Source of the DNA: Echinococcus granulosus
Lineage: Eukaryota; Platyhelminthes; Cestoda; Cyclophyllidea; Taeniidae
Direction: 5' to 3'
DNA: 64,000 bases
NCBI RefSeq assembly: GCF_000524195.1
Contig: NW_020170384.1
Location: 97,586-161,585, forward strand
The first letter of the stretch is position 1. Every line of letters starts with the position of its first letter. Both the position numbers and the translations under genes were made by a program. The notes under the pieces were generated by a model, which saw only the letters and a program-made list of their open reading frames with translations, had not been told where the DNA came from and searched no databases. Positions 49,760 to 62,620 of this stretch are shown in pieces.

Positions 49760-50164
49760 TTATCCGCATTGCACTAAAAGCCTGTCAAAATCGGCAGAAG
49801 CGGTGACCTTAGCAATTAGTTCAAACGATCACTGACCGTCGCAAGTCTACCGACTTAAAAAATTAAACTTTTAGAAAATATTACTACCTAACAATGACTC
49901 TTTTTAGTTTTTCTATCTTAACATATCCCAACACCTTTTTGCAACCCTTTTCAAAAAATAAAATATTAGCAATTTTTGTATCATTTTTACCAAACTCCAC
50001 ACATTTTGCTTGTTTTTAAGCTATTTTTTAAATAACGTAGTACTGTATTAGTTTGCCGTTATAAGGGGGATGCAGTCATGCTTCGCTGAAAATATCTGCT
50101 GTTTGCAGTTTGTGATTTCAAACGAATCCAAGGCTATCAGTGTAATGCGATGTTTGTTTAACTT

Positions 50165-50310
50165 GACTTGGCCATTATACCACGCCGATTGGGCTGGATG
50201 TTGGGCAGTGTGAGTGGCTCAAATACTTTCTGTATGTCGCATATACATAGTCGGCCCCAGTATTGTCTTCTTTTGTCTTCACGGGGGTCCCGAGGCGCTG
50301 CAATCAGCTT
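50165..50310 (-). repeat. Dispersed repeat, copy C (inverted)
   Basis: Reverse complement carries GTGAAGACAAAAGAAGAC, AATACTGGGGC and GCGACATACAGAA, matching copies D and F. It is separated from copy D by about 60 bp in head-to-head orientation. Confidence 0.7.
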
Positions 50311-50364
50311 TTGTAAAATTACTTTCTTTGATTGTTTGTGTGACCACATTAATGCTGTATGATG

Positions 50365-50480
50365 CCCTGAGCCTTCCTTGAAGACAAAAGAAGGCATAGT
50401 GCTCGGGTAGAATACATATATTTGCCGTACGGAAGGGGTTACGACCACTGTCATGGCTCGCTTCCATCGCACCTTGCGAA
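50365..50480 (+). repeat. Dispersed repeat, copy D
   Basis: Carries CTTGAAGACAAAAGAAGGC, AGTGCTCGGGTAGAATACAT and GTCATGGCTCGC, matching copies A and E. It pairs with copy C as a potential hairpin. Confidence 0.7.
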
Positions 50481-52859
50481 GGGTCAATGGCGGATTCTCA
50501 AAACGTCCATTTGATAAACCTGAGAGTTAAACAACTGTTGACTTACGCCTGTTACTCTCAGCAAATCCACCGCATTTACGAAAGCATCGGCGGGTACACC
50601 TGCGTTAGATCAGAAGTTAATTGGGACAGAATTTGTTCGGACTTCACTGAGAAGAGTTTATAAAGTGAATAACGGAAAATTTACTAGCGTCCCTTTGCTC
50701 GTATCGAGTAATGTCTATAAGGCAATTTAAGATGTTTCTTCTTGGTCCACTCAAAAGCTTGACTTATTGCTACTTTCCTATGGTTGCTTTCCTGAACTTC
50801 TTGTATATGTAAAAAAGTTAGTGGTGGTAGAAACTGCTAATAGTAAGTAATAATTATCTTGGTGCATGTAAAGTTGAGACCACATATCCTTAAAGTTGCA
50901 GATATTTCGCCTTTTAGAATCTTGCAAAGAATTTTTATGTCTGTGTTTTTGAGATGTTGAGATAAATCGATTCGAGCCTGTAGTCGTCACCGTTTTGCAC
51001 TACTCAATGTGGCATTTTTTTTGTGACAGCCGCACCACGATTTCTCCTGACCCAAGGCATTAAAGCAACATCCGGCCAACAACAATTGAGGAGTGGATTG
51101 CCAGTGAGCCTATTTGCATGAAGTCAAGCCATATTGGAAGAAACTCCACTAAATCGTCTTTATTTTCTAAAGTAGGCCAGAATATACGGTATTGGGATGG
51201 ACATTTAGGTGAATTAAAGCATATCGGACTAATATGGATTCATCATCTAATATTTCTGATGACCACTGGACAAGGAATGCTTGCACCAGTTGATGGCTAT
51301 ACGAAGTGTTAAAGGCAGACTGTCATGTGTGGCATCTTACCAAAAACCAGCCTACATGTCGTCTTGAGGCAGTCTATCACCACTAACTATTATTGCAGTC
51401 AACAATGTTAGCACATGCACGGAACACCGTGAGTCATGAAAATTTTTGTGAACGAAGGAAGAAAACTTCTGGATATTGCCAGGAAAAATTTTCTATATTA
51501 CCTTGAACACGACAGTTGAGTTGAGTAAAAGTTTTTGACACAGTCATATCACTACCATTGACTACCCCAGTCGTAATGGTTCCCATCCTACTGGCCAGAG
51601 CATGAGACACCTAATCCTGGGTGAATAATGCAAGGTCTGGAGTGAAATTTTACGAGGGACTAATCTTTGCATGGAAGAGGTGGACATAATCATTCGGAAA
51701 AGTTACCGTGCGCTGGCTGCCAAGAAAATTTTCCACTTTTGACCAACACAGAATGGCTGAATGGCACGCTGAGTTAAAGTGATGATTTGGTAATGGCGCT
51801 GCAGCAACTCTACTGAAAGGCACTTTCACCTTCTTTTCCCGTCTTCTAGTTAATTTTAAATAATTTTCTTTTATTTAAACCTCGAAAGATTAATTAAGGT
51901 CAAAATATCTGCACTGATGGCGAAGTTAGACAGAACGTTTATTAATGGTTTAACAAACCCGAAAAATCTGTGCATATATAGGTTAAATGTTGGAATAGGT
52001 CTATGAATTTAAGGAAACATAATGTCCCAATGTTAGTAGTCTCATCCTAGCATAAATTTGTTTTAAAAATTCTGGTCGGACGGTAGCTATTCACGCATCA
52101 ACTGCTCAATGTAAAGGCTAAGTTGCCCCTGTTATAAACAGGCCGTTCTATGCTTGAGTTGCCCGAATCCTACCGAGCCCATTTGCTGTACGCTGCACAA
52201 ATGGCAAGCAGGCTGCTTGATGCAAGCTTACCTTTCACCAGGTATAAAAAGAAATGCTCAAAAGTCTTGGCGCAAAAAGTCTGTGAAATACGACAGATGT
52301 ATTTGAACCATTTATTTCTTATTTTACGTTGACAGTAATGCAAGCACTCACTTATGGGCTGATGTTAATGGTACTATGTGTACAACACCTGATCCTTTTG
52401 ATGGGCAGTGTATTTAGTCTCCTCCGTAGATCCATTCAACTGTCGACTTAATTGGCCATCAGAACATTTTACAAAAATTCCCCGGACATCACAACTCACA
52501 GCGGTTTATAAATTATTGAAGGAATATATGCAAACTTACTGCCTTAATTACAAAACGTTATCAGCTATGCTCTTTTTAATGCTTGCCATTGAAAACAATC
52601 TTAAATAAATACGGTATTGTGAAATACCCAGCCACTAATCAACACTAAGCCACTTAGACGGTAATGGACAAATGTTCTTTCATTACACCGCCTCCGACAC
52701 TAATAATTTTTAAGAAATCAAATCTTTGCTAACGGTGAAAAAAGGAAAATGTTGATGCTTGTGGAAGAGTAGGAAATCGCAGTTTTCTGTCAAATGCAAA
52801 GTTTTAGTCCAATCACGTGGGCGGAAATTACAAACACACCGAGGGCTGAGCCAATGGTG

Positions 52860-55800
52860 CTAGAGAAAATCCGCATTGGAAGTAGGTGGTCGATGGTCAT
52901 TAAAGGTCTGAAAGGCAAAGACATGTTACTTACCCAGAAGCAAGGGAGGGCAAGTTGATTAGTGCGTTAAGTTTGCCAAAGAAGCATCTGGTTAACCAGC
53001 CGGATAAGTAAACTTTGGACACTCACGATACGCGATCGGAACAAATTATCATCTTAAGGGTTCCTTAATTTGGCGAAAAAAATAAATTCTTTGAAAAAAA
53101 GAAACATCCCAGCTAATGGAAAATAATTTTCAAACTATTAAAAGTACTATGACTGGTTCATAAGCGCGAAATCGATGATCTTTGATGAATGTTGCGAGAA
53201 CAGATAGAACATGAAGGGAAAATGGGGTTGTTTATATGCAATCAAAATTGGTGTATGGCACTCTCCTCCATTATTTTGAATCTCAAATCTGATTTACCTA
53301 AAAACTGAAACTCAAACAGGCCACAAATATGGTTTCTGTTGAAATGACCAAAGTAGCTCTTAATAGTGACTTGAGTTTGCTCACCTGTCCCGCATAAGGT
53401 CCCGCGCGTCGAACAGGGCGCAATGGAGTTGGCGAGGCGTCGGAGGGATTATCGTAGCCGAGGTTGGTGTATTGCGGTTGCTCGCCGCGACCACGGGAGG
53501 AATAGGAGGGGCGCATGACGGGGGAAGGAGAAGAGGGTGGAGTGTTGTTCTGGAGCCCCCAGGAGTCCTGCGAGGGCTGTGGGTTGTAAGAGTTTGAGGC
53601 GGACCATGCTACACTGCCTCCTCCCGCACCGTTCACGTCGTTTGCGTCACTAAAGTCACCGCTGCTAAACATCAACGGATCCTCTTGTTCTTGAGCGTAG
53701 GAGGAGTACTCATTTGCGCTCAACTGTCGCGGTATCTGAAAAGGGTTTACAATAACCAATTCGTTCGGTTATAGCTATTCCGTTAAATTTTAGATAAGAG
53801 TTGGGTGTTTTAAATAAAAATCCTCAAGTTAGAGTGCTATGCATTCAAAACGTTAAACCATATCATTAAGTTAGCATTAAAATGTTGGTTCATTTTGAAT
53901 AGATGTCGCTACTATATGAAAGACGATGGATCGTTCAATGTTTGCCATATTAAAACTAAATTCCCTTTTTGCATCAAGAAACCTCATGGCATTTAATAGC
54001 AGTCCATGGAATATGTTTCCTGAGTGGTTCTATAGACTACCTAAGACTTATCTTCAACTGATTTAATATTTGTTTACACGAAAAAATGAAGTTATACAAC
54101 ACCGTTATTTACATCTACCAAGCCATGAAATTGCCTTTCTTTACCCTACACCTCAATTTGGGAACGCCTAATATTCATTCAATCAAGAATTCAGCCCAAA
54201 TTGGTGTTGCTGGTACAAACGATTTTAACTATGCGTCAGTACTCAGGGCTAACCTCATAGTCCGCACCGCGAATACCCGAGTCCAGAATGGATCCTTCGC
54301 CCCTTGAGCTGGCGGCATCAAAAAGCGAGCCGTCATTGTCGATGTAAGTCGGTGCTGCAGGTGGGCGTTGATTCCTCCTACTTAACGGCTTCGGAGGTGG
54401 TACGCGCGTGCCTGCAATTGGTTGAGATGGAGGCGGACGCTGTGTTGATAGGATTGGTGACGCTCTTGAAGTCTCAGTCCTTATTGGCTGTTGAGCTTGC
54501 TTAAATAATGCGGGTTTGGAAGGTAATAAGGGCAACAGCTTCGACTTTAACGGATTAAAAAGTAAACTACCTGTATAGTAGGGCCAAGGTAGTCACTGCT
54601 TTGCGCCTTTCCTATGGTCATATCTCGGGGATGAGTGCGATTTAACGAGTGTACACTGTTGTAACGAATTCCAGCTGGAAGGGTAATATAATCACAAATT
54701 AGGTGGATTGTTACTTCAAAATATATAACACCTTACTAACCATACCATCGCTTGGATTTTTTCGCTAAGAGCTGCATGTTAATGCCATAGCGGGGCTATT
54801 GTCCAAATTACTGCGGGATGATTGGCAAACTAGGTAATGAGAACAGTATAACTTTGCGAAATTAGTTATTCAAAAGTAATGCAAACTTTATCGTCTTCAA
54901 AATTCTTCTTTATACCAATGTCCCAATGAAGTGGTATTTAAGATCTGGCTGTTAAATAAAGGGAAAAGGGCTAATAGGTAGCAGTTCATACTGTTACTCA
55001 TAACAAATTAACACTTCTTCATGAAAATGCAAGGGATTTTATCGAAAATAGGAGTAAATGTTATTACAATGGGATTATTGTTGCTATTGCTCAGAACATA
55101 TTAGGTTAAATTAGTTTTCGTCGTATGATTAATAGTGTTTTTTTATCGAAAAACTTTAAAAGTCATTTTCCAAAACAGTCACAAAAGCTTTACGAAAATC
55201 AGCAAAGAATTCACTTCCAATGAGCTGGTCCACCGTTCCTGACTTCCCATAAAAACAGCTAAAAATTTTTTTTTCACAACTACTTCCAATGTGGGCCATA
55301 TACGACTGGGATGGAGAGCTGATAATTAGCTAAATCAGTAAAATGCGTTTGCTGGAGGACAGCATCAATTGGTTCGTTTATACTCTCAAATAGGTCTCTT
55401 GACATGAACTTAACAGAAATCTGTCAGATTCACTACTCTACCTTTGCGACGTACCTCAACTGTGCCACTTCCATTCTTTCCAACAGGAAACAACAATGGG
55501 CTGATGGTCACTGCAGAGTGAAACACCAGGATGTCGATATCAGCTCCCAAACTTAGAGAGAGAGCAATCAGTGAGTTAGATTGTTTTACTCAGACACGAG
55601 TTCTTTTTGCGGCCATTATACATTATTTGCAAGTGATTTGGACGCGCCAATCTCAATTCTAGATGTTAACTATTATGCAGCGCCACTGTAAAGATAGGCT
55701 CTTGTGCAACGAAAGAAGTGGAAGTGTACAACTCTTAGGATAAAAGAAGAGGGGAATGTACCACGATTGAGGGCGACAGGAACACTGGCAGTTCGATGAT

Positions 55801-58800
55801 GTGACGGTCGCAGACCCTCATCAAGGGCATCATCCGCCATCGCTTTAGGGTGATCGATTTGGGTGGTGCGGTACTGGAAGAAGGTTTTGCCCGAGTACTG
55901 AAATCGTGAGGACCCGCCCAAGAAGCCAATTGGACCTCGCTTCGGCGGGCGCGGCTCCTTCAGTCGGAAGAAGGTGTGGTGCTCCACTGCTGTCTTCCAG
56001 AGTCGCTTCGCCAGTTGAGGATTCAGCATCAGAAAACCCACTACTGCCTCTTCCGGCTCCGTCTAGATCGTAGTCGTTATCAAAATTAGTCCCATCAAAC
56101 TCATAATCCCGATTTTATTTATTTAACAGAGACAAATGCACTAGCTCAAATGAATTTCAGTGCAAACATTTAGACATATTGCGGCGCAGGTAGAACAAAC
56201 TACTCTTCATTTTTATACCTGCTCTTCACTTATAGGATATTATTATCCATTTGAGACAAGACTACCATAACAATCCAGAAGATATGGCATATAATCTTTG
56301 GGGATAAGCATGTTGTATATTAACATCACTGTTCCATTATGATTTAATAGTGAATATTGAACCATTCATACTTTGTTTCATTAAGAAATTCTGTATTTTC
56401 TCATCTGCAAGGGCATTATTCTTAAATGAATTATCCATAATCGTATTCGCCCATCCGGTTTATGCGGCACTTCCACATGAACCCGTCAATTCGGACGGTC
56501 GGTACTGGACGAATAGATGTGAGTTGTTAGGTGTTGTACTTTGTAAATGGCAGAAGTTGCTAGAGGCATCCAGACTCATTGACTCATTTCTCATTCAAAG
56601 GCTGGAATATTTTACCAAAATTCACTTTATACTGTAGTTGACAAGCGAAGATTTAGCCGTCACCGAAGCTCCAATCTCAAACAACTTTACGCCCTTAATG
56701 CTTAATGAACTCCTTAACTGAGCACATTTGCTATAATTCCGGAAGTATCACAATTGGTTATGCTACTTCGTATTTTACAGTTCAAGAATTTACAATCGGT
56801 TCATACATTTAGGATGAGGTATTATTTAGCCAAATACGGTGCACCCTTCTAAATTAAGCTGAGGTCTTCTGAATGGACTTTTGAGATTAGTCTCTAAACT
56901 CTAGCTGCACCGTAGGTCTAGCCCTACCGACCCCTAAGTTAAGCGTCTTAAACTCCCACGCCTGTTGAATGCAAAATGCAAAAGTAGTTTCTTAAACTAG
57001 ACTATAAACAGGCTGCAAAATAAATTGGCCGGTGGTCAGCCAATAATCCTTCACAAGTTTGCAAAATAAAGACATTTATTATAAGCTTGCTTGGTTTACT
57101 AATTTTGTGATGGTTGAGCTTTCAACGCATGTATGTAACTTACATTGTTAGCCAAAATTATGCACTTTTTATGCATTTCTCAAAAATTTTCATAAGTATA
57201 CCAGGGTCCGCTAAATAACTAACCAGCCTTTTAAACAAATGGCCAAAGCATTTTGAAACTAGTTTTAAGCGCAAACAAACTTGCATAGTCAGGGCGAATC
57301 TTTAGGTAGAAGTAGTTTTTCTTATAGGATATTCGCAGAACTTTCGGCCAGGCAAATCGGCCTATCCGGACACGGTCGCGATAAACGACGATGCCACTGT
57401 ACCCTACACCGATGTAGATTTCCACATTCTCCATATCCCGTGCGGGATGAAGATCCAAACCATAGAGATCCAATCGCTTCGCGGTCTCAAGGTACTTTAT
57501 GTCTGCTTGCCCTGGTCTCATGCCTCTTGAGCGGAGAGAAAAAAAACCGCAAACACTTGACACTTTACTTTAAACTCAAGTTGGCGCTCTGTTTTTGTTT
57601 TTACGTAGTAGTTGTTGCAGCATGTTTGGGTTGCCCAAAAGAAGACTCAAAGATGTTTACAGGTATCTTGAACGCATTATCTTCACTGGCATCATTAAAA
57701 GGGCATTAATAACGAAGCAAAATAAGTGAACCAAAGGGTGATCAAGATTTACATCTTTTTATTTTGTCTCATTTTTGAGGACCACCGATAAACATTGATT
57801 AAATATGTGTGCTGAGAGGATACCTAAGCTCCATATTCCTCCTTGGGGTTACCTATTGATTGAAAACCATTCTATAAGCATTATTAAAATATTGCTTAAG
57901 CTTATCTTGCTACAAAAACACCAGAAGGGAATTAAATGCTCCAGCCTGACTTGATGCCAGGAATTAGCACTTTTCTCATTCCGTGACGGTTAAGACCCTT
58001 GAAATGTTCGAAATATCGCATTACTTGTGGCACTGTATTGCACTACGACCCTTATGTTGACAGTTCGGCATTTCCTCCAACCGGTGGGTGTCACAATTCA
58101 CAAGCACCGGAACTTCTCACATGCATGTGGTCAAAGTTCAACCGCAAAGCAGCTGAGGTGGGTCGGTGTTAATAGGGATGCATCAGGAGGAGACGACTGG
58201 CTTGAGTATGCGGGCAAAATATTAAGCGAAGAAATGCACGACCAAAACTAGGCTCCCAAGCTATGAATAGTGTATAATTGCAGTACACACTGAGTGTCTA
58301 AAAACAAGCTGTAAATTTACGAGAAGCCATGCTTTGTGAATTTCAGTGTAAACTCATTGCATGTATGACCATAATGGGTCATTTGTAAGGGGGCCTGGAT
58401 AAGTGTTATGAACAACCTCAACTGTCTACTTTAAGCATTCAGTCCAATTAACTGAACACGCAAAGTTTGTAGTAAATGTGTAAGCATATGCATTTAGGTG
58501 ACTAAGAAGCAAATTATAGTTTAACTCCTCGCCACCGTTATGCGCAAGAGGACGCCGATTTCACGTGAATCAAAGGCCCACCGATGCGCCGGGGCGTGCG
58601 CATGTCAGTAACCGAGTGGCGTCTTGGAGGCGACTTATGCCATACGCGCCCCAAGAACGTTGGCAAAGGTGCCTGCTCAATCAGTATGAATGTGTTTGGG
58701 CTGTTTCCATCACAAACACCGGATCCATGCATTGACGCCTTAAACACTTTTGTTATTTTTTAATAGGCTTATGCTGTGGCGGATCGCATAGAAGGTAGTT

Positions 58801-61526
58801 ATTTGTGATTTAGGACAAGATATCGTTATGTAGGCATAAGTATCGCTCGCGAACTAGTTGATTTTGAACCAGCTAGTAATTTGAAGTCCACAGTATGGGA
58901 AGAATATTGTTAAAGGTGTTGTGTAGAGCGTTAACGGCTTCCAATCTCATAAGAGTGGAGAAAACTAGGTTGCGATTGAGTCACGTGATGCCAAGACAAA
59001 GAAAAATCGACACATTATGCAAGACCAACTTAATAAAGCATATCGCAGCTCTGACTCTCATTAACCGATGCAGGTCAATGAAATACTAACAAATACATGC
59101 TAATCAACAAATTTCATAAAAACTTGTCACTATACTATTGGCAACAGCCTTTCATGCTCCAAGATAACAAACGAAGTCAAGTTTTGCTGGGAGCATTCCA
59201 ATCCACACCATAACTATTATTATTTTTCTGTTCTTAGACATTTTTAAATGGACAAAATAGTTCAGATGATTTCACTCACCAGCTGGTTTGCAACAAAAGG
59301 CATAATACCATTTCATTTTTAAAGATAATTTAATTGTTCTAAAATATTAATGAAGGATCTAAAATGTGGATTTGGTAATTCAACAATGCTAGGAAAACGA
59401 GCATTTACCCACATCTTGTACATAACTTTCTTTTTGTGCAAATGAGTTCGGTAAGTCTAAAGGCAGGATTAAGGCCCTAGGAGAGTCGCTGTGCTTTGTT
59501 TAACTGAGAAAGTGTTTCCCCTGCGGAGTGAATGCTAAATGCCGATAATTTGTCGGCAAAAGAATTACCGCTGAAAAAATAATCCTTTTCTCTTTAAAGA
59601 TATCTTTACATTTCACACCCGTAGCTTCTGCGCCCACTCCAGACAACTCACTTGTGGGTCTTGTGCAGTTCCAAAATCTTCTGGAGTAACTGATCGGTAG
59701 GACTTCGAACGAACTCAAGCTGTCTGAGGTAGTCGATCCCGGGTCCCTGGGCTGTGGAATCGTAGTCCCCCAGCTCCGACTGCGCAAGGAAGGAGCCGAG
59801 TAGGGCCTGTGTGACCCAGGAGCAGGGCAGCTTGCCCGTGTAGACGTCTTGTCGCACCTGCAGCACTAACTGATATCGCGTAGTCTCGTCTTGTAGCATC
59901 GTCGGCTCTGGCGGGTAAAACTTCACTTGGAAATAGAATTGCCAATCTGCTACATCTAAAGGATCAAATTCGCATAAACAAACGGCGTCTGACTTCATGT
60001 CGACTGCTGACCAGCATCAAAGTTCACAGAGCATGGTGTTGGTAAAATTGACTCGATTATTGGTAAACTTGTATAGAGTGGTCCACTAATTTTGTATTTT
60101 CTATAAAGCAGTAGAAGAATATTAATAGTTTTAGACACTTAGTAGCCTATGCCCTAACACAAGTGGTACTGTAGTAGAAGGAAGTAAGTTTCACAACCCA
60201 AATCTGATTTAAAAGCAACTGAGTAGTCATCTATGCATGCACGAAATCTGTTATGAATGGACGTGAAGGAAAATGACACAGTTATGCTGGAAACTAGCAA
60301 AGTTTTTTTCAGCAAAAGTAAACTATTGTTTAAGAATTACTTACTTGTAACTTGTTTAATAATTTTTTTATCAACATCCAGCCAAAACTAAAATTAAAAG
60401 ACAACTGTATTATCCTCGGTAATGAAAAATAAGTAGGCAATATATAGGATGGTTAAATTAATTACAGTGGTCTTAAAAAGTTTGATTTCATAACCCTATA
60501 ATTTGCATTTCAATATGAGAACAAGAACATTTTCCTCATCTGTCACCTTCGAAAAAACATCTCCTACTTGTAGTGTTTAACGTAAAGTTTTCGGACCCGA
60601 ACGAATATTCTTCATTTGCCACACAGTACGTAGGTTTGTTAAACTTTTTCAACAGCGCATGCATATTTTAGCACCAAACACATACCCATGTTCCAAGCTT
60701 CTTGTCTGTGTATGTGATTCCAAAGTAATCAGTTTCGATAATGTCTTGGCCATCGCAGATACGTTCAAGCAATTCTAGACCAAGGGCTCGCTTACTCAAC
60801 CTCATTGAGACTTCTTCACCATCCAGAAGCAAAATACGTGCTGTAACACTCTCTGAAATGGGTTTGGGCGGTTTTTCAGAGACACTCGCCACTTTTTTGA
60901 CAGAGACAGGTGCAGATGCAGCTTTTTGAATCTTTTTTCTTCGAAATGAGGCCAAAAATTTGTCATACAGTCCTTTGCCAACAAATGTTTCATTGCTTAT
61001 TTTTTCTGGAGAGGGTTCAACTCGGGGAGTCCAGAATCTTGGTTTTGCTGAGGGGTGTGAGCTAGATGATAAGGCGTTGGAATTGCGTGCACGGGGAAGA
61101 GGGGTTTGCTCACCGTTAACCTGAATATCTTTAGGCAAAGTACTTCCCTTTTCGACTGTACCATTGTAATTTGTGCGATGTGGTTGAGGAAGACGACTTT
61201 CCCTTCCGTTCCATGTGCTATATAGACTCAAATTCCATTCGTTATGCCTGGAGGTTTCTTGCATACCCTGGGTAGTAGATTCAGATGGTGATCTGTTTGA
61301 CGAAGGTGATTTAAAAGCCCCTGATTCACGAGCACTGCGAAACCCAGGAAGCTGCAAGAATTATAAGGCTTCTTTAAAAAATTAAATTATAGTGTTCGAT
61401 AAGCAGCGCAGATGAATGCGGACTAAAATGGTTAGCAAAGCAATTATTACTGAGGCTTTAAGATGCATGGATTATTAGTTACTTTACATTTTCTCGTCCG
61501 GGGAGGTTAGGTGTGAACATGTCCAT
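52860..61526 (-). CDS. EPB41L: Band 4.1 / coracle-type FERM protein (10 exons, 795 aa)
   Basis: Membrane-cytoskeleton linker. Exons: 61488-61526, 60686-61351, 60345-60387, 59652-59955, 57285-57525, 55762-56062, 54571-54674, 54254-54544, 53385-53735, 52860-52907; phases agree throughout. Residues 1-183 are disordered. The FERM domain covers about 184-465: ARILLLDGEEVSMRLS, DYFGITYTDKK, WLDVDKKIIKQV, FQVKFYPPEPTML, RQDVYTGKLPCSW, QSELGDYDS, QADIKYLETAKRLDLYGLDL, WPKVLRISYKKNYFYLKIRP, LAKRLWKTAVEHHTFFRL. A FERM-adjacent segment follows with SRFQYSGKTFFQYRT. The remaining 260 residues are Pro/Ser-rich; I see no spectrin-actin-binding or 4.1 C-terminal domain. The FERM sequence is nearest to protein 4.1/coracle rather than yurt or FRMD proteins. 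Intron 5 appears to be GC-AG and intron 7 only 26 nt. Confidence 0.9.
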
Positions 61527-62287
61527 TCGATTTTCACAAATAATTCTATGTAAAGAATAACATGTTGATGCGCATCAGTTTTCACCTGATTGCTAGCTAA
61601 TCTAAAGTTTTAATACAACTTACACTTGTAAAATACAATAATGTCTTTGACTTTAAATACTTTCATGTATATTTGTTTTGCGATTTAAAGAGCATTTAAA
61701 AAACATAATTTTATCATAAAAAGAGCAAAGGCATGTAAAAGCTTCCTTTGGAGACTGTTTTTAGGCATATAGGTGTTTGACTAAGTAGCTTATAGTATAT
61801 GATGGTAGAATTGTGAGTGTTATGTTCAAAATCGGAAGTCAATTTAAAAGCCACGAAAAACAAAAGCAAAAAACTTCAAAAAAGATCAAAGCTTTTGGCG
61901 ATTTTTAAAATTATGAAACACAAGGCAAGCTGAGGTTTTCAAACACTTTTGGTAATGAAAACGATTACTATACCTCTGCGGCTAGCGCATGTAAGTTTAG
62001 CGGTATTTATTTGTAGGTCATTTTCAGCGAACAAATAAAATAGGACCTAGTAAGCACTAGGCTTTTTTAGTACTGTAGGGTATACAGATGTATTACCAGT
62101 AAAATTGCTGTTTTGCTTTAATTGTGGTGCAATTGCGTACCGTAGGTCTTAGACGTAATCTTGTCAAAATTTTTTCAGTTTTGCGCCAACATAACTTCGA
62201 TGAAATTGTATTATCCTAGAAAAGAGCATAATTATTTTTTAATGTACAGCATTTTGTTTGTAATTTTGTAATTTGCCTGCTTGTAAC

Positions 62288-62412
62288 TGGCTGGGTGGGC
62301 TGGCCCTCGAGCCATGCCAGTAGCCCAAACGCCTTCTCTATGCCGAATATATATTCTGCCCCAGCATTGTGTCTTCTTTCGTCTTCAGGGAAGTCTTGAG
62401 CCTCTACAGTGA
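62288..62412 (-). repeat. Dispersed repeat, copy E (inverted)
   Basis: Best preserved copy. The reverse complement holds TTCCCTGAAGACGAAAGAAG, AATGCTGGGGCAGAATATAT, TTGGGCTACTGGCATGGCTC and GCCAGCCCACCC. The TATTCGGCATAGAG segment matches copy B. Confidence 0.8.
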
Positions 62413-62514
62413 TGCACTTTAAACAAACTTGTTCTTGTTAATTTACGAAAGTGGTCCGTTTCCTAGTGCAATAAATTAATAATTTGTGCATTTTTTCTCG
62501 CTAAGATGCGTGAT

Positions 62515-62620
62515 CTTCAGCTCCTGCTAGTTGCCCTTTAGCAATTCTGTATGTCGACAATGCATATCATGTCCTAGCATTACGAATTCTATCGACTTCA
62601 GGAAAGACCTGCAACTTCAC
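62515..62620 (-). repeat. Dispersed repeat, copy F (inverted, diverged)
   Basis: Reverse complement keeps CTTTCCTGAAGTCGA, TAATGCTAGGAC and CGACATACAGAA. It is 100 bp from copy E in the same orientation, so the two may be a tandem pair. Confidence 0.55.

Noticed and set aside
51118..51312. 64-codon plus-strand frame suggestive of a transposase fragment
   Set aside because: Only a vague resemblance; no catalytic motif, terminal repeats or second copy.
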